Of a stretch of DNA of 64,000 bases, positions 52,649 through 62,161 are shown one piece after another (within the stretch, counting starts at the first letter, position 1; each line of letters begins with the position of its first letter). Made by a program: the position numbers and the translations under genes. This DNA is from JBBRNH01 sp038230415 (GTDB taxonomy: Bacteria; Bacteroidota; Bacteroidia; Cytophagales; Spirosomataceae), in NCBI GenBank assembly GCA_038230415.1, contig JBBRNH010000012.1, positions 25,991 to 89,990 of the forward strand, read 5' to 3'. The notes beneath the pieces were generated by a model. That model saw only the letters and a list, made by a program, of their open reading frames with translations, had not been told where the DNA came from and ran no database searches.

Positions 52649-53617
52649 TCAACCCGCCAGAACCCGGTCAATCTCGTCCGTCACAATCGCCCACCGTTGC
52701 GCCCAATCGCCCGACACATCCACCCACGTAATGCCGCGCCGGTCAAGCGCATCGCGGAAACGGACGTACATCTCGGCGCGTCGGTGGCCGAGGTCGCGCA
52801 GGCCATCAGACACCCAGGGAACATCAACGTTGAGCAGAAAATAACGGTCATACTGCACCTGTTTTTCGAGGTCGGCCAGCACCGGCGGCACCGCGTTGAG
52901 GTAAATTTCGGCGTACAACGCGGTGGTAATCACATCAGTATCGCAGATCAGCAGGCGGTTGGCGGTTTGGGTGGCCCGCAGCACGGCTTCGGTTTGGGCG
53001 TGGCCGACGCGCTCGATGTCGGCCAATGAAAAGTCGTTATCGGTAATCAGGTCGCGGGCCACTTCATGCACAAAATCGGTCCGGTAATGGCGGGCGAGTT
53101 GCTGGCCCATCGTGGTTTTGCCGACACTTTCGGGGCCGTATAAACACACTTTTTTGACGAAATAAGGCCGCACGATGTCCGGGATAAAGTCCCAGTACCG
53201 CGCCGGTTGCGCCCTGATTTGCGTGGCCGAAACGGAGACGATTTGCCGGGCCTTGTCAAAGTAAATGCACGGCAAACCGAGGTGCCGACTCAACGGCTCG
53301 CCGTAGTCTTCGGAACAGAAAAAGACCGTTATGGTCGGGAAACGGCGACGGATAAACGCGGCCCAGTGGTGGGTGGCTTCGTACATCGGCAGCGCGGGAT
53401 CGTGAAAATCATCGGCTTCGGCCACAAGGTCAATCGTGGGCCGGTCGGCCAGCAGCGTGCGGAGCCAGCCGAGCCGGAGGTCGGGCGCAATGGGGTCGGC
53501 TGGCGTGTAGCTCATCGAAACCGTGAGCCGGTCGCAGCGTTGGGCGGCAAAATCAATCAGGGCCAGATGCCCCCGGTGAACCGGCATGAACTTACCAAAA
53601 ATAAGACCGTGCGTCAT
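52649..53617 (-). CDS. nadR: Bifunctional NMN adenylyltransferase / ribosylnicotinamide kinase
   Basis: 322 residues. The N-terminal nucleotidyltransferase has FGKFMPVHRGHLALID (HxGH as HRGH) and the later VSATQIRAQPARYWDF. The C-terminal kinase has the P-loop GPESVGKTTMGQQLA near residue 165 and LLICDTDVITT. The order matches NadR without the HTH domain of enterobacteria. It makes NMN from nicotinamide riboside and converts NMN to NAD. Confidence 0.94.
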   Translation of the reverse strand: MTHGLIFGKFMPVHRGHLALIDFAAQRCDRLTVSMSYTPADPIAPDLRLGWLRTLLADRPTIDLVAEADDFHDPALPMYEATHHWAAFIRRRFPTITVFFCSEDYGEPLSRHLGLPCIYFDKARQIVSVSATQIRAQPARYWDFIPDIVRPYFVKKVCLYGPESVGKTTMGQQLARHYRTDFVHEVARDLITDNDFSLADIERVGHAQTEAVLRATQTANRLLICDTDVITTALYAEIYLNAVPPVLADLEKQVQYDRYFLLNVDVPWVSDGLRDLGHRRAEMYVRFRDALDRRGITWVDVSGDWAQRWAIVTDEIDRVLAG

Positions 53618-53791
53618 CGGGGGCTGGGGTCAACAGGGGTATGCACGAGTAGTTGCTCACGGCCAGTTTCCAGTTTTCGGTAAAAGCGGAGTCCGGGTTT
53701 TGTCAGCAAATGAATTGGGGGTATTACCCAACCATGTTGCCGCAAAAATGGTGGCGCAGCACGGACTTTCAACCAAATAACGACGGATACC

Positions 53792-54433
53792 CTATTTTGG
53801 AAACCCCGCGCTTGCTTTTACCTCCTCGATCTGTAGCCGGTGGCGTTCGTTGTGGGCGGCCAGGAGCAGAATCGTTTGGTAGGCATCAACGGTGCCGATA
53901 AAATGCTTCCAGTAGTGCAGCCGCAGGTCGTCGGGCGTGGTTTTGATGTAGGTAATGATTTTGTCGCGTTGCTGACCGTAGGCTTGCAGGGCCGCGTCGG
54001 GGCTGGGGAACCGGCCCGTTGGCTTAATCACGTCCGGGGCCTGCGCCTTGCCCGTTCGGTTGGTCAGAAACTGCACCACCTGGGCATCGGTCAGTTTCAC
54101 CTCGGCGCGTTTGGCAGCGTCGGCCAGCGCGGTCATGCTGCCCTGCTGAATCCGAAAAATCCCGATTTCGGCCAGCGTAATGTGTTCGATGCACTGCCCG
54201 ATTGACCACCGCGACGAGTCGGCTTTCCAGTTTAGCTGCGTTGCCGATAGCCCGGTTACGCTCGCCAGAAAATCGGCTTTGGTTTTCTCGAGCAGGTCAA
54301 CGGCGTACTGCCGTTCGGTTGCCGAGAGCGGCCCGTCAGCCACTTTGGTGTGGTTCGGAATCTCAGCCGTTCTGAAGGCCGATGTCGTTAAGAAGAGGGC
54401 TGTTGCCAGCGCGATACGCCAGTTTTTAAACAT
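53792..54433 (-). CDS. Exported DinB-superfamily protein
   Basis: 213 residues from the Met at 54433, which gives a signal peptide (WRIALATALFLTTSAFRTA). The rest is a DinB/YfiT-type four-helix bundle: LNWKADSSRWSIGQCIEHITLAEIGIF, then HNERHRLQIEEVKA with the third His. Three His (WSIGQCIEH, HNERH) would bind a metal. An exported DinB protein is less common than the cytosolic type. Substrate unknown. Confidence 0.85.
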   Translation of the reverse strand: MFKNWRIALATALFLTTSAFRTAEIPNHTKVADGPLSATERQYAVDLLEKTKADFLASVTGLSATQLNWKADSSRWSIGQCIEHITLAEIGIFRIQQGSMTALADAAKRAEVKLTDAQVVQFLTNRTGKAQAPDVIKPTGRFPSPDAALQAYGQQRDKIITYIKTTPDDLRLHYWKHFIGTVDAYQTILLLAAHNERHRLQIEEVKASAGFPK

Positions 54434-54567
54434 GGTTTTATTGAATTGATTCGTGTTGAAGCCACCACCCGGCGACTTTCCTGACACAAAGGAAGTGGCT
54501 TAAAACTACCCGTCAGCGCATTTTCGGCTAAAAGCCCACGACTGGTACAACAGTCGGGCATGAGTAG

Positions 54568-55479
54568 TCAGGCCGTTGACCGGGGTTGCGTGTTTGCCAG
54601 GAGCCACCGCCGAAATTCGGCACTGCGGTAGCGGCTGATGGTCACGGTTTGGGTGGGTTGGTTGGGCGCGAGACCGGGCGTAAGCGTGATTTGCAGTTTG
54701 CGATTGATGTCGTCTTCCACCAACTGCACTGCGTTGAGATGCACCACGCACTGCCGACTGATCTGAAAAAACTGCGCCGGAGCCAGCCGACCGTCGAGGG
54801 CCGACAAGGAATCATAATTGGTGGTGACGCGCCGACCATCGGCCCGGATAAGCTGCACGAGTCCCCCCGCCGAGTAGAAATACGCGATTTCGTTGGGCAT
54901 GAGCCGTTGCAGCGCGTTCCCCGTTTCGATCAGCAGGGGCGGTTCGGCGGCCCGATTGGGCGTTGTGCCATTGCGGTCATCACTTACCGGCAGCACCTCC
55001 GTGAGCCGGGCATTGAGTTGGTTGGCGGTGGTGGGTTTTTGGCCGTAAATCACGTTGAGCAGATACAGGGCTACATAAATGCCATTGATAACGGTGGCAA
55101 TGCCGAAGCGGATAAACAGCCCGGTCGAGAACGCCGTGAGTGAGGGGAACTGCCCATAAATCAAGAGAGAAATCAACGAGAAAACAACGGCGAAGGTCAG
55201 CGTGGTGAGCGTTCCCCCGGCCAAAACCTGCCATTTTATGCGCCGGAGTGGGTTGGTCTGAAACGGCATCGTGCGGTCTAATTGCCGAAAAATCCACACA
55301 TTTACCTCCCAGCAACAGAGCATAATGGTGGCAATGGTTAGGAAATAAAGGGTCGGAAATTGATAGTCGGCTTGCCACGGAAGCCGTTGATAGGCCACAA
55401 AATGCGAAGCCAACAAGGCCGCCGTCGGAATAGCGATCAGCCTAAATACTAACGCCCGTTTACCACGAATAGGAAGCAT
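54568..55479 (-). CDS. LytTR family regulator with four TM helices
   Basis: 303 residues. Four TM helices in the first 145 residues (for example LTTLTFAVVFSLISLLIYGQF), then a linker and a LytTR DNA-binding domain (from ~205: LMPNEIAYFYSAGGLVQLIRADG, FFQISRQCVVHLNAV, PTQTVTISRYRSAEFRRWL). It is a membrane-bound transcription factor without a histidine kinase partner. Such one-component LytTR regulators occur widely in Bacteroidota. Target unknown. Confidence 0.9.
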   Translation of the reverse strand: MLPIRGKRALVFRLIAIPTAALLASHFVAYQRLPWQADYQFPTLYFLTIATIMLCCWEVNVWIFRQLDRTMPFQTNPLRRIKWQVLAGGTLTTLTFAVVFSLISLLIYGQFPSLTAFSTGLFIRFGIATVINGIYVALYLLNVIYGQKPTTANQLNARLTEVLPVSDDRNGTTPNRAAEPPLLIETGNALQRLMPNEIAYFYSAGGLVQLIRADGRRVTTNYDSLSALDGRLAPAQFFQISRQCVVHLNAVQLVEDDINRKLQITLTPGLAPNQPTQTVTISRYRSAEFRRWLLANTQPRSTA

Positions 55480-55576
55480 GGCGTAAAGATGCCGATTCGC
55501 CGAAATTGTTGCAACAATATGCTCACGTGTCAGCCTGATTGATAACCCGCCGGTAGCGGAACCAGGCGTAAGCTGT

Positions 55577-55584
55577 TACCTTTG
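55577..55584 (+). promoter_or_regulatory. Candidate -7 box of the methyltransferase gene
   Basis: TACCTTTG matches TAnnTTTG, 25 bases before the ATG. No TTG at the usual distance. Confidence 0.4.
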
Positions 55585-55609
55585 ACTGCTGCCTTGACTT
55601 GTTACCACG

Positions 55610-56563
55610 ATGACCCCGCTTTTCAACGACATTAACCCGGCTACCGAAGCCACCCTGCTTACCGGCGAAGCTACCGGCGTATTAACCGACCAGCCCGATG
55701 GCCGTTTTGACCTGATTATCACCTCTCCGCCCTACAACATCGGCAAGGCTTACGAGACGCGGCAATCCATCGAAAGCTACTTAGCCACGCAGGAAACCAT
55801 CATCAGTCAGTTGGTACGGGTGTTGTCTGACACCGGCAGTTTGTGCTGGCAGGTTGGCAATTACGTGGAGAAAGGCGAGGTGTTTCCGCTGGATATGTAC
55901 TATTACCCGATTTTCAAGCGGTTGGGACTAAAACTACGGAATCGGATTGTCTGGCACTTTGGGCATGGACTCCACGCCAGTCGTCGGTTTTCAGGGCGAT
56001 ACGAAACCATTTTGTGGTTCACCAAAACAGATGACTATATTTTTAATCTTGACCCGGTTCGGGTTCCGTCGAAGTATCCCGGTAAACTCCATTTTAAAGG
56101 CGACAAAAAAGGGCAACCCTCTGGCAATCCGCTTGGCAAAAACCCATCTGACGTGTGGGAAATTTTGGTGCAGGATTGGGAAAATGAACTGTGGGACATC
56201 CCGAATGTAAAATCGAACCATCCTGAAAAAACTGAGCATCCCTGCCAATATCCCGTCGAATTAGTTGAGCGATGTGTGTTGGCCTTAACGCACGAAAACA
56301 GTTGGGTACTTGATCCGTTTGCCGGTGTTGGTTCGTCGTTACTGGCAGCGTTGAAAAACAACCGAAACAGTATCGGTATCGAAAAAGAAAAAACATACTG
56401 TGAGATTGCCCGCGACCGATTGCTCAAACTCCGGCACGGCGAACTTAAAACCCGCCCCATTACCCAGCCTATTCACGTGCCATCGGCCAACGACAAAGTG
56501 GCGAAAGTACCAGCGAACTGGCAATCACCAGAATTATATATGGTAACCGGAATCGCACAATGA
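55610..56563 (+). CDS. DNA methyltransferase, beta class, probably N4-cytosine
   Basis: 317 residues. Motif IV (LIITSPPYNIGK, S39-P-P-Y) comes first, and the AdoMet-binding motif I (WVLDPFAGVGSSLLAAL) near residue 240; this order defines the beta class. The SPPY form favours N4-cytosine methylation. IGIEKEKTYCEIARDRL matches the region after motif I. No restriction gene adjoins it, so it may be an orphan or regulatory methyltransferase. Its stop overlaps the ATG of the Sua5 gene by 4 bases, an unusual partnership. Confidence 0.92.
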   Translation: MTPLFNDINPATEATLLTGEATGVLTDQPDGRFDLIITSPPYNIGKAYETRQSIESYLATQETIISQLVRVLSDTGSLCWQVGNYVEKGEVFPLDMYYYPIFKRLGLKLRNRIVWHFGHGLHASRRFSGRYETILWFTKTDDYIFNLDPVRVPSKYPGKLHFKGDKKGQPSGNPLGKNPSDVWEILVQDWENELWDIPNVKSNHPEKTEHPCQYPVELVERCVLALTHENSWVLDPFAGVGSSLLAALKNNRNSIGIEKEKTYCEIARDRLLKLRHGELKTRPITQPIHVPSANDKVAKVPANWQSPELYMVTGIAQ

Positions 56564-57534
56564 CAACCCAAACCGGCACCGACCTCGCCACTGCCCAACG
56601 CCTGCTCGAAGCGGGCCAACTCGTCGGCATACCCACCGAAACCGTGTATGGTTTGGCCGCCAACGCGCTCGATGCCGATGCCGTAACGCAAATTTTTCAG
56701 ACAAAAAACCGCCCGGCCTTCGATCCGCTCATTGTTCATACCGATTCGCTGGCCCGGATGGAGCCGTTTCTGCATAACATTCCCGACGCGGCCCGGCTGT
56801 TGGCCGATGTTTTCTGGCCCGGCCCGCTCACGCTGCTGCTGCCCCGGCAACCGGCTATCCCTGACTTGGTTACGTCGGGTTTAAACACCGTTGGGGTGCG
56901 TGTTCCTGACCATCCGCTCACGCTCGAACTCCTGCGGGCGTTGCCGTTTCCGGTGGCCGCGCCGAGTGCCAACCCCTTCGGCTACCTCAGCCCGACGACT
57001 GCCCAGCACGTGGCCGACCAACTCGGCGGGCAGATCCCGTACATTCTGGACGGCGGGGCGTGCGCAGTTGGCGTTGAGTCAACCATTGTGAGTTTTGACG
57101 AAGAACGACCGGCTATTTTGCGGCTCGGCGGCATCACCGTTGATCAGATCGAAGCCGTAATCGGGCCGGTGTCGGTTCGGAATCACTCGACAGATAACCC
57201 GGCGGCTCCCGGTATGCTCACCCACCATTATGCCCCCCGCAAGCCGTTGGTGCTGGTGGCGGGGCGGCAAATCAGCGATGGATCACGGCTGTCGCAGTCG
57301 GCTTTTAGCGGGGCCGGGGCGTTGGTATTTCAGGATTTATTGATTGAAATTCCGGCTCAGAATCAGATGATACTGTCACCGACGGGTGATCTTGGCGAAG
57401 CCGCCCGGAACCTGTTTGCCCATCTGCGGGCTTTGGACGCGCTGCCGATTGACATTATTTATGCCGAATTACTGCCCGAAACCGGCCTGGGCCGCGCCAT
57501 CAACGACCGGCTCCGGCGGGCAGCCGCGCGGTAG
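56560..57534 (+). CDS. tsaC: L-threonylcarbamoyladenylate synthase (Sua5)
   Basis: 324 residues. The N-terminal YrdC domain (GQLVGIPTETVYGLAANALD, KNRPAFDPLIVH, VRVPDHPLTLELLRALPFPVAAPSANPFG) is followed by the Sua5 linker PGMLTHHYAPRKPL and the C-terminal Sua5 domain. It makes threonylcarbamoyl-AMP for the tRNA t6A modification. Long (Sua5) form rather than TsaC; symbol given as the accepted functional equivalent. Translationally coupled to the methyltransferase. Confidence 0.95.
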   Translation: MTTQTGTDLATAQRLLEAGQLVGIPTETVYGLAANALDADAVTQIFQTKNRPAFDPLIVHTDSLARMEPFLHNIPDAARLLADVFWPGPLTLLLPRQPAIPDLVTSGLNTVGVRVPDHPLTLELLRALPFPVAAPSANPFGYLSPTTAQHVADQLGGQIPYILDGGACAVGVESTIVSFDEERPAILRLGGITVDQIEAVIGPVSVRNHSTDNPAAPGMLTHHYAPRKPLVLVAGRQISDGSRLSQSAFSGAGALVFQDLLIEIPAQNQMILSPTGDLGEAARNLFAHLRALDALPIDIIYAELLPETGLGRAINDRLRRAAAR

Positions 57535-57641
57535 GAGATCGTCCGTTCGAGATGAATCAATAGTTACTGTTTCCGGGTTATCCGATACCTCGGTTTTTAT
57601 CGTACTTTAGCCGTTCAATCTGGTTCAATCGTTATTCTGCC

Positions 57642-58004
57642 ATGAAAAAGCCCCCATTCAGTATTGATCAGGCTGCATACACCAACCTACTGGCGGGCCT
57701 TAATAACCTGCATTTCACGGAACAGAAAGGAAATCTGTCTGATTTTCAACTCTTTACCGACGATCAGTGGCTGGCCGATACCGCCGTTATCGAGCAGCTA
57801 ACCCGTTCGCGGGGGGAGTGGCAGGTTGACCTCATCTTTGCCTCGATTCATAACCCGCTCCGGTTTCTCAAACGGCACATTACGGCCAACCCCTGCCCAA
57901 AACGGGCCGCTCAACAGGGGTATTATATGCGCCGACTGGCGGCCAAAGATCAGCGGGGCACCCTGACCGTTTCGGTGGCTCAACTCAACCTCTGCGCTAA
58001 CTGA
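57642..58004 (+). CDS. Hypothetical protein upstream of the TetR gene
   Basis: 120 residues, no signal or TM segment. It contains a cluster SRGEWQVDLIFASIHNPLRFLKRH. I recognise no family. It lies 14 bases before the TetR gene on the same strand, so the two may be co-transcribed. Confidence 0.55.
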   Translation: MKKPPFSIDQAAYTNLLAGLNNLHFTEQKGNLSDFQLFTDDQWLADTAVIEQLTRSRGEWQVDLIFASIHNPLRFLKRHITANPCPKRAAQQGYYMRRLAAKDQRGTLTVSVAQLNLCAN

Positions 58005-58018
58005 CCCGCTACCCGGCT

Positions 58019-58639
58019 ATGCTGACTACCAAGCAACGCATTCTCAACGCATCCGTCAAACTTTTCAACGAGAATGGTGTGGATGCGGTGCGGCTGCAGC
58101 AAATTGCCGAAGAAATCGGGATCAGCGTGGGTAATCTGGCCTACCATTACAAGTCGAAAGACACCATTGTTGAGTCGGTTTATGAGCAGGTAATTGACGA
58201 GTTCCTGCATATTTTCCGGCAATACCTGCAACGCCCCGAATTGGCCGATTTCGATCAGCAACTGAGTTTGTACTATCGGTTTTTCAAAGCCAATCAGTTT
58301 TTTGTTGCCGATTTTTTCAAGGCGGGCATCACCGAAACCGACCATACCACCGCCTGGCAGCAGGCCGTGAACAAAATGCTGGCCCAACTCCGAAGCTGGC
58401 TGCTATTTCATCAGCAACGAACCGTGTTGCGGGCCGAAACCACGCCCGGTTACTACGAACAGTTAGCCCAATCGGTCTGGATGCTATTGGTATTTTACCC
58501 CATTCTCTGCACCATGCGCGGGCGGCCCTGCGATGAGATTACTTACAAGCAGGCGATCTGGAATCACCTCAAACCGCACTTCACCGAGCAGGGCTTAGCC
58601 GAATACCGCGCCGATGTGTTGCCATTGCTGACGTATTGA
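58019..58639 (+). CDS. TetR/AcrR family regulator
   Basis: 206 residues. The TetR HTH is clear: KQRILNASVKLFNENGVDAVRLQQIAEEIGISVGNLAYHYKSKDTIVESVY. The C-terminal ligand domain is diverged and contains QFFVADFFKAGITET and LEW-like aromatic runs. It ends 136 bases before the hydrogenase operon on the same strand, so regulation of that operon is possible but not shown. Confidence 0.92.
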   Translation: MLTTKQRILNASVKLFNENGVDAVRLQQIAEEIGISVGNLAYHYKSKDTIVESVYEQVIDEFLHIFRQYLQRPELADFDQQLSLYYRFFKANQFFVADFFKAGITETDHTTAWQQAVNKMLAQLRSWLLFHQQRTVLRAETTPGYYEQLAQSVWMLLVFYPILCTMRGRPCDEITYKQAIWNHLKPHFTEQGLAEYRADVLPLLTY

Positions 58640-58724
58640 CTGCCCCCGACGAGCCGGTAAATAGGATTAACAGGATTTGGCTTGATGAAAAATTAGAAAA
58701 ACTTTTCTAATCAAATCAGAAAGT

Positions 58725-58732
58725 TATATTTG
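58725..58732 (+). promoter_or_regulatory. Candidate -7 box of the hydrogenase operon
   Basis: TATATTTG matches TAnnTTTG, 43 bases before the small-subunit ATG. A TTTTC about 17 bases upstream could be a weak -33. Confidence 0.45.
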
Positions 58733-58775
58733 CCCTGTACATAGTTCTATAATTCACCACTAAACCCCTATTTTC

Positions 58776-59756
58776 ATGGCAAACGTACTCTGGCTACAGG
58801 GCGGTGCGTGCAGCGGCAATACCATGTCGTTTCTGAACGCCGAAGAACCCACCGTAGTTGATTTAGTAACCGATTTTGGTGTCAACATCCTCTGGCACCC
58901 GTCTATCGGTCTCGAAATTGGCGATCAGGTAACAACTCTGCTTCGCGATATTCTCGAAGGCCGGGTACAGTGCGACATTCTGGTGTTTGAAGGCAGCATT
59001 ATTCAGGGGCCGAAAAATACCGGAACCATGAACTTCTTCGCCGAACGGCCCATGCGCGACTGGGTTTCTGACCTCTCCAAAGTGGTGGGCTACGTGGTTG
59101 CCATCGGCGATTGCGCCACCTGGGGCGGCATTCCGGCGGTGGCCCCCAACCCCAGCGAATCAACCGGGATGCAGTTTCTGAAAACAGCCAAAGGCGGTTT
59201 GTTAGGCTCAAACTACGTCTCGAAGGGCGGTCTGCCCGTGATCAACATTCCCGGTTGCCCGGCTCACCCCGACTGGATTACCCAGATTCTGGTGGCGATC
59301 TCAACGGGGCGCATCGGTGATGTGCTGCTCGACGAGTTTCACCGGCCCAAAACATTCTTCACCGATTTTGTGCAGACGGGTTGCCCGAACGTCATCAGTT
59401 TTGCCCAGAAAGTGGACGGTGGTGTTGGCAAGCGGGGCGGCTGTTTGTTTTATGAAGTCGGGTGCCGGGGGCCAATGACCCGCGCCAGTTGCAACCGGAT
59501 TCTCTGGAACCGGCAGTCGAGCAAGACCCGCGCCAACCACCCCTGTTTGGGCTGCACCGAACCGGGCTTCCCGCACCATGACCTTGTGAAGGGCAGCGTG
59601 TTCAAAACCATGCACTACCTCGGCTTTTTGCCCAAAGACACGCCAACGGGCGTGTCCAAACTCGGCTACTACCTCCGGGCTGGGTTCGAGAAAGTGGTGA
59701 CGGGTTCAGAAGGAGCCTTAGGCGTGAAACAGGCACAGTTCGAGACATCCAAATAA
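58776..59756 (+). CDS. hupS: Uptake [NiFe] hydrogenase small subunit, group 2a type
   Basis: 326 residues. It has no Tat signal, so it is cytoplasmic, as in cyanobacterial HupS. It opens NVLWLQGGACSGNTMSFLNAEEPTV and carries VAIGDCATWGGIPAVAPNPSES, INIPGCPAHPDWI and CLFYEVGCRGPMTRASCNRILWN plus CLGCTEPGFP, all strongly HupS-like. The proximal site has only Cys12 (ACSGN) where group 1 enzymes have CxxC; this pattern goes with the [3Fe-4S] proximal cluster described for the group 2a enzyme Huc. The small subunit passes electrons from H2 oxidation to a quinone or carrier. Confidence 0.95.
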   Translation: MANVLWLQGGACSGNTMSFLNAEEPTVVDLVTDFGVNILWHPSIGLEIGDQVTTLLRDILEGRVQCDILVFEGSIIQGPKNTGTMNFFAERPMRDWVSDLSKVVGYVVAIGDCATWGGIPAVAPNPSESTGMQFLKTAKGGLLGSNYVSKGGLPVINIPGCPAHPDWITQILVAISTGRIGDVLLDEFHRPKTFFTDFVQTGCPNVISFAQKVDGGVGKRGGCLFYEVGCRGPMTRASCNRILWNRQSSKTRANHPCLGCTEPGFPHHDLVKGSVFKTMHYLGFLPKDTPTGVSKLGYYLRAGFEKVVTGSEGALGVKQAQFETSK

Positions 59757-59775
59757 ACCCAAACCAACCATCAAA

Positions 59776-61371
59776 ATGACAGCATTCAAAGAACTCAATA
59801 TTTCGCCCGTTGGCCGGGTTGAGGGCGACCTCGACGTGCGGGTTTACATGGAAAACGGCGTGGTGACGCGGGCGCACACTCAGGCGGCTATGTTTCGCGG
59901 CTTCGAGAAAATCATGGAGGGCAAAGACCCCCAGGCGGGCCTGATTGTTACCCCCCGGATTTGCGGCATCTGTGGCGGTTCGCACCTCTATTGCGCGTCG
60001 TCGGCGTTAGACACCGCCTGGGGAACCACCCTGCCACCCAACGCGCTGCTGCTCAGGGCCATTGGTCAGGCAACGGAGACTATCCAGAGTATTCCGCGCT
60101 GGTTTTACGCGATTTTCGCTACCGATATGGCGAACAAAAAATTCGCCAATAAACCCCTCTACGACGAAGTTGTCCGGCGGTTTGCGGCCTACGTCGGCAC
60201 CTCGTTTCAGAAGGGCGTAACGGCCAGTGGCCGACCCGTTGAGGTCTATGCGCTCTTCGGCGGGCAGTGGCCCCACTCCAGCTACATGGTTCCGGGGGGC
60301 GTGATGTGTGCGCCAACGCTCAAAGACATCACCCGCGCCCACGCCATCATGAACCAGTTTCGCAAAGACTGGCTCGAAACCATCTGGCTCGGTGCGCCCA
60401 TCGAACGCTATATGCAGGTCAAAACCTACGACGACCTCCTGGCTTACGTGGAAGAAAACGAGTCGCAGCGCAACTCCGATTTGGGCCTGTTTGTCCGGGC
60501 CGGGCTTGAATTTGGGCTGCATAAGTTCGGGCAGGGCGTGGGCAAGTTTCTGGCTTACGGCACCTACCTCCACAAAGACCACTACCAAAAGCCGACCATC
60601 GAAGGCCGGAATGCGGCCCTTATCACCCGCAGTGGGTTCTTCGACGGCAAGCAATACAGCGTCTTCGACCACCTGAAGATCAAGGAACACGTCAACCACA
60701 GTTGGTACGAAGACGTACCGGCGGCTCACCCCTGGAACGAGCCGATGCCCACGCCCTTGCCCTCTCAGAGCCTGCACAACACCGACGTAAACGGCAAATA
60801 TAGTTGGTCGAAAGCACCGCGTTACTCCGACATGGCCGCCGAAACCGGACCGTTGGCGCGGGTGGTGATGAACGCTAATCCCGATAATCTGCTGCCGCAC
60901 CAAGTCTATGACCCGCTTTTCGGCGATATTATCCAGAAAATGGGGCCGAGCATCTTTACCCGCGTGTTAAGCCGGATGCACGAAGCCCCCCGTGCCTACA
61001 CCCTCGTTGACGAATGGCTCCGGCAGATTGACCTCAACGGCGATTTTTACATCAAGCCCGAAGAAAAAGACGGCAAGGGTTTTGGGGCCACCGAAGCTGC
61101 TCGCGGGGCGTTGGCGCACTGGATCGAGATCGAAAACGGGGTTATCAAAAACTATCAGGTGATGGCTCCCACCACCTGGAACGTTGGCCCGCAGGACGAA
61201 CGCGGCAACCCCGGCCCCATCGAGGCCGCGCTGGAAGGCACCGAAATCGAAGACACCAGCGACCCGGTTGAGGTTGGGATGGTGGCGCGGTCGTTCGATT
61301 CGTGCTTAGTCTGCACCGTTCACGCCCACGATGCCAAATCGGGCAAAGAACTGGCGCGGTTTAAATTATGA
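59776..61371 (+). CDS. hupL: Uptake [NiFe] hydrogenase large subunit, group 2a type
   Basis: 531 residues. NiFe ligands: L1 RICGICGGSH (Cys63 and Cys66) and L2 DSCLVCTVH (Cys510 and Cys513). After His516 there is a 15-residue tail (AHDAKSGKELARFKL), the C-terminal peptide removed by the maturation protease during nickel insertion. Other group 2a-like text: SIPRWFYAIFATDMAN, GGQWPHSSYMVPGGV, GVIKNYQVMAPTTWNVGPQD. It follows hupS by 19 bases and overlaps the protease gene by 4. Oxidises H2; in related enzymes some work at atmospheric concentrations. Confidence 0.97.
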   Translation: MTAFKELNISPVGRVEGDLDVRVYMENGVVTRAHTQAAMFRGFEKIMEGKDPQAGLIVTPRICGICGGSHLYCASSALDTAWGTTLPPNALLLRAIGQATETIQSIPRWFYAIFATDMANKKFANKPLYDEVVRRFAAYVGTSFQKGVTASGRPVEVYALFGGQWPHSSYMVPGGVMCAPTLKDITRAHAIMNQFRKDWLETIWLGAPIERYMQVKTYDDLLAYVEENESQRNSDLGLFVRAGLEFGLHKFGQGVGKFLAYGTYLHKDHYQKPTIEGRNAALITRSGFFDGKQYSVFDHLKIKEHVNHSWYEDVPAAHPWNEPMPTPLPSQSLHNTDVNGKYSWSKAPRYSDMAAETGPLARVVMNANPDNLLPHQVYDPLFGDIIQKMGPSIFTRVLSRMHEAPRAYTLVDEWLRQIDLNGDFYIKPEEKDGKGFGATEAARGALAHWIEIENGVIKNYQVMAPTTWNVGPQDERGNPGPIEAALEGTEIEDTSDPVEVGMVARSFDSCLVCTVHAHDAKSGKELARFKL

Positions 61372-61832
61372 TCCGTACCGCCATCATGGGGTTCGGCAAT
61401 CCCGTCAGGAGCGACGACGGGGTTGGGTGTTACGTTATTGACCAGCTTCGGGCATCGCCGGGGCTGGCCGATAACGTGAGTTTGTTCGACATGGGTACGT
61501 CGGCGTTTGAGGTGCTGTTTCAGTTGCAGGGCCACAGCCGGATTCTGATCGTGGATGCCGTTATCAACACCGGCGAACTGCCCGGAACGCTCTACAAACT
61601 GCCCGCCCACGAGGTCGAAGCCGCCATTCAGGACGAACCGATGGTGTTTTTGCACAGCCTGAAATGGGATCAGGCGTTGTCATACACCCGGAAAATCCTT
61701 CGCGACGACTACCCCGACGATGTGCAGGTGTATCTGATTGCGGTGGACAACACGAAGTTAGATGTTGATCTGTCGGAACCCGTCCGCAAGGCGGGTGACA
61801 AGGTAACGGCGTTGATTCTGGCCGATTTGTAA
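61368..61832 (+). CDS. Hydrogenase maturation protease
   Basis: 154 residues. It begins IMGFGNPVRSDDGVGCYVIDQL (the GxGNxxxxDDGxG motif with the first metal-binding Asp) and has LIVDAVINTGELPGTLY (second Asp). It is the HupW/HyaD-type endopeptidase that trims the large-subunit tail once nickel is in place. The ATG overlaps the hupL stop by 4 bases. Residue pattern and length are normal. Confidence 0.95.
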   Translation: MIRTAIMGFGNPVRSDDGVGCYVIDQLRASPGLADNVSLFDMGTSAFEVLFQLQGHSRILIVDAVINTGELPGTLYKLPAHEVEAAIQDEPMVFLHSLKWDQALSYTRKILRDDYPDDVQVYLIAVDNTKLDVDLSEPVRKAGDKVTALILADL

Positions 61833-61846
61833 CGCAACCGCCAACC

Positions 61847-62152
61847 ATGATTCACCTCAAAAACAGCCACCTGTTTATTGACGCGACCACCGTGCAGCAA
61901 GCCTTTGGCAACGACCCGCAGGTGTCAGTCGTGTATTATCCCGACCGGAAAACGCTGTTGTTGGCGGGCAAATCGAAGGCGTTTTTTGAGAAGTTGCACG
62001 AGACCAACTGGGTGGTGCTGAAAGACCGGAATCTGCTCGGCGACAAGACGGTTTACCTCCGCGAAATCCTGATTGATAACGACATTGACGATACCGACCG
62101 GGAATTGGTCTATGACCTGAAAACAACCGGAATAGTAGCCGTAACCCTGTAA
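61847..62152 (+). CDS. Hydrogenase-associated small protein of unknown function
   Basis: 101 residues, soluble, with an alternating strand/helix pattern (VSVVYYPDRKTLLLAGKSKAFFEKL). The C-terminus DTDRELVYDLKTTGIVAVTL has no Cys and no clear metal site. I do not recognise it outside this type of operon. It lies 14 bases after the protease gene and 9 before the TPR gene, so it is clearly part of the operon. Possibly a maturation or assembly factor. Confidence 0.75.
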   Translation: MIHLKNSHLFIDATTVQQAFGNDPQVSVVYYPDRKTLLLAGKSKAFFEKLHETNWVVLKDRNLLGDKTVYLREILIDNDIDDTDRELVYDLKTTGIVAVTL

Positions 62153-62161
62153 AACTCAACC

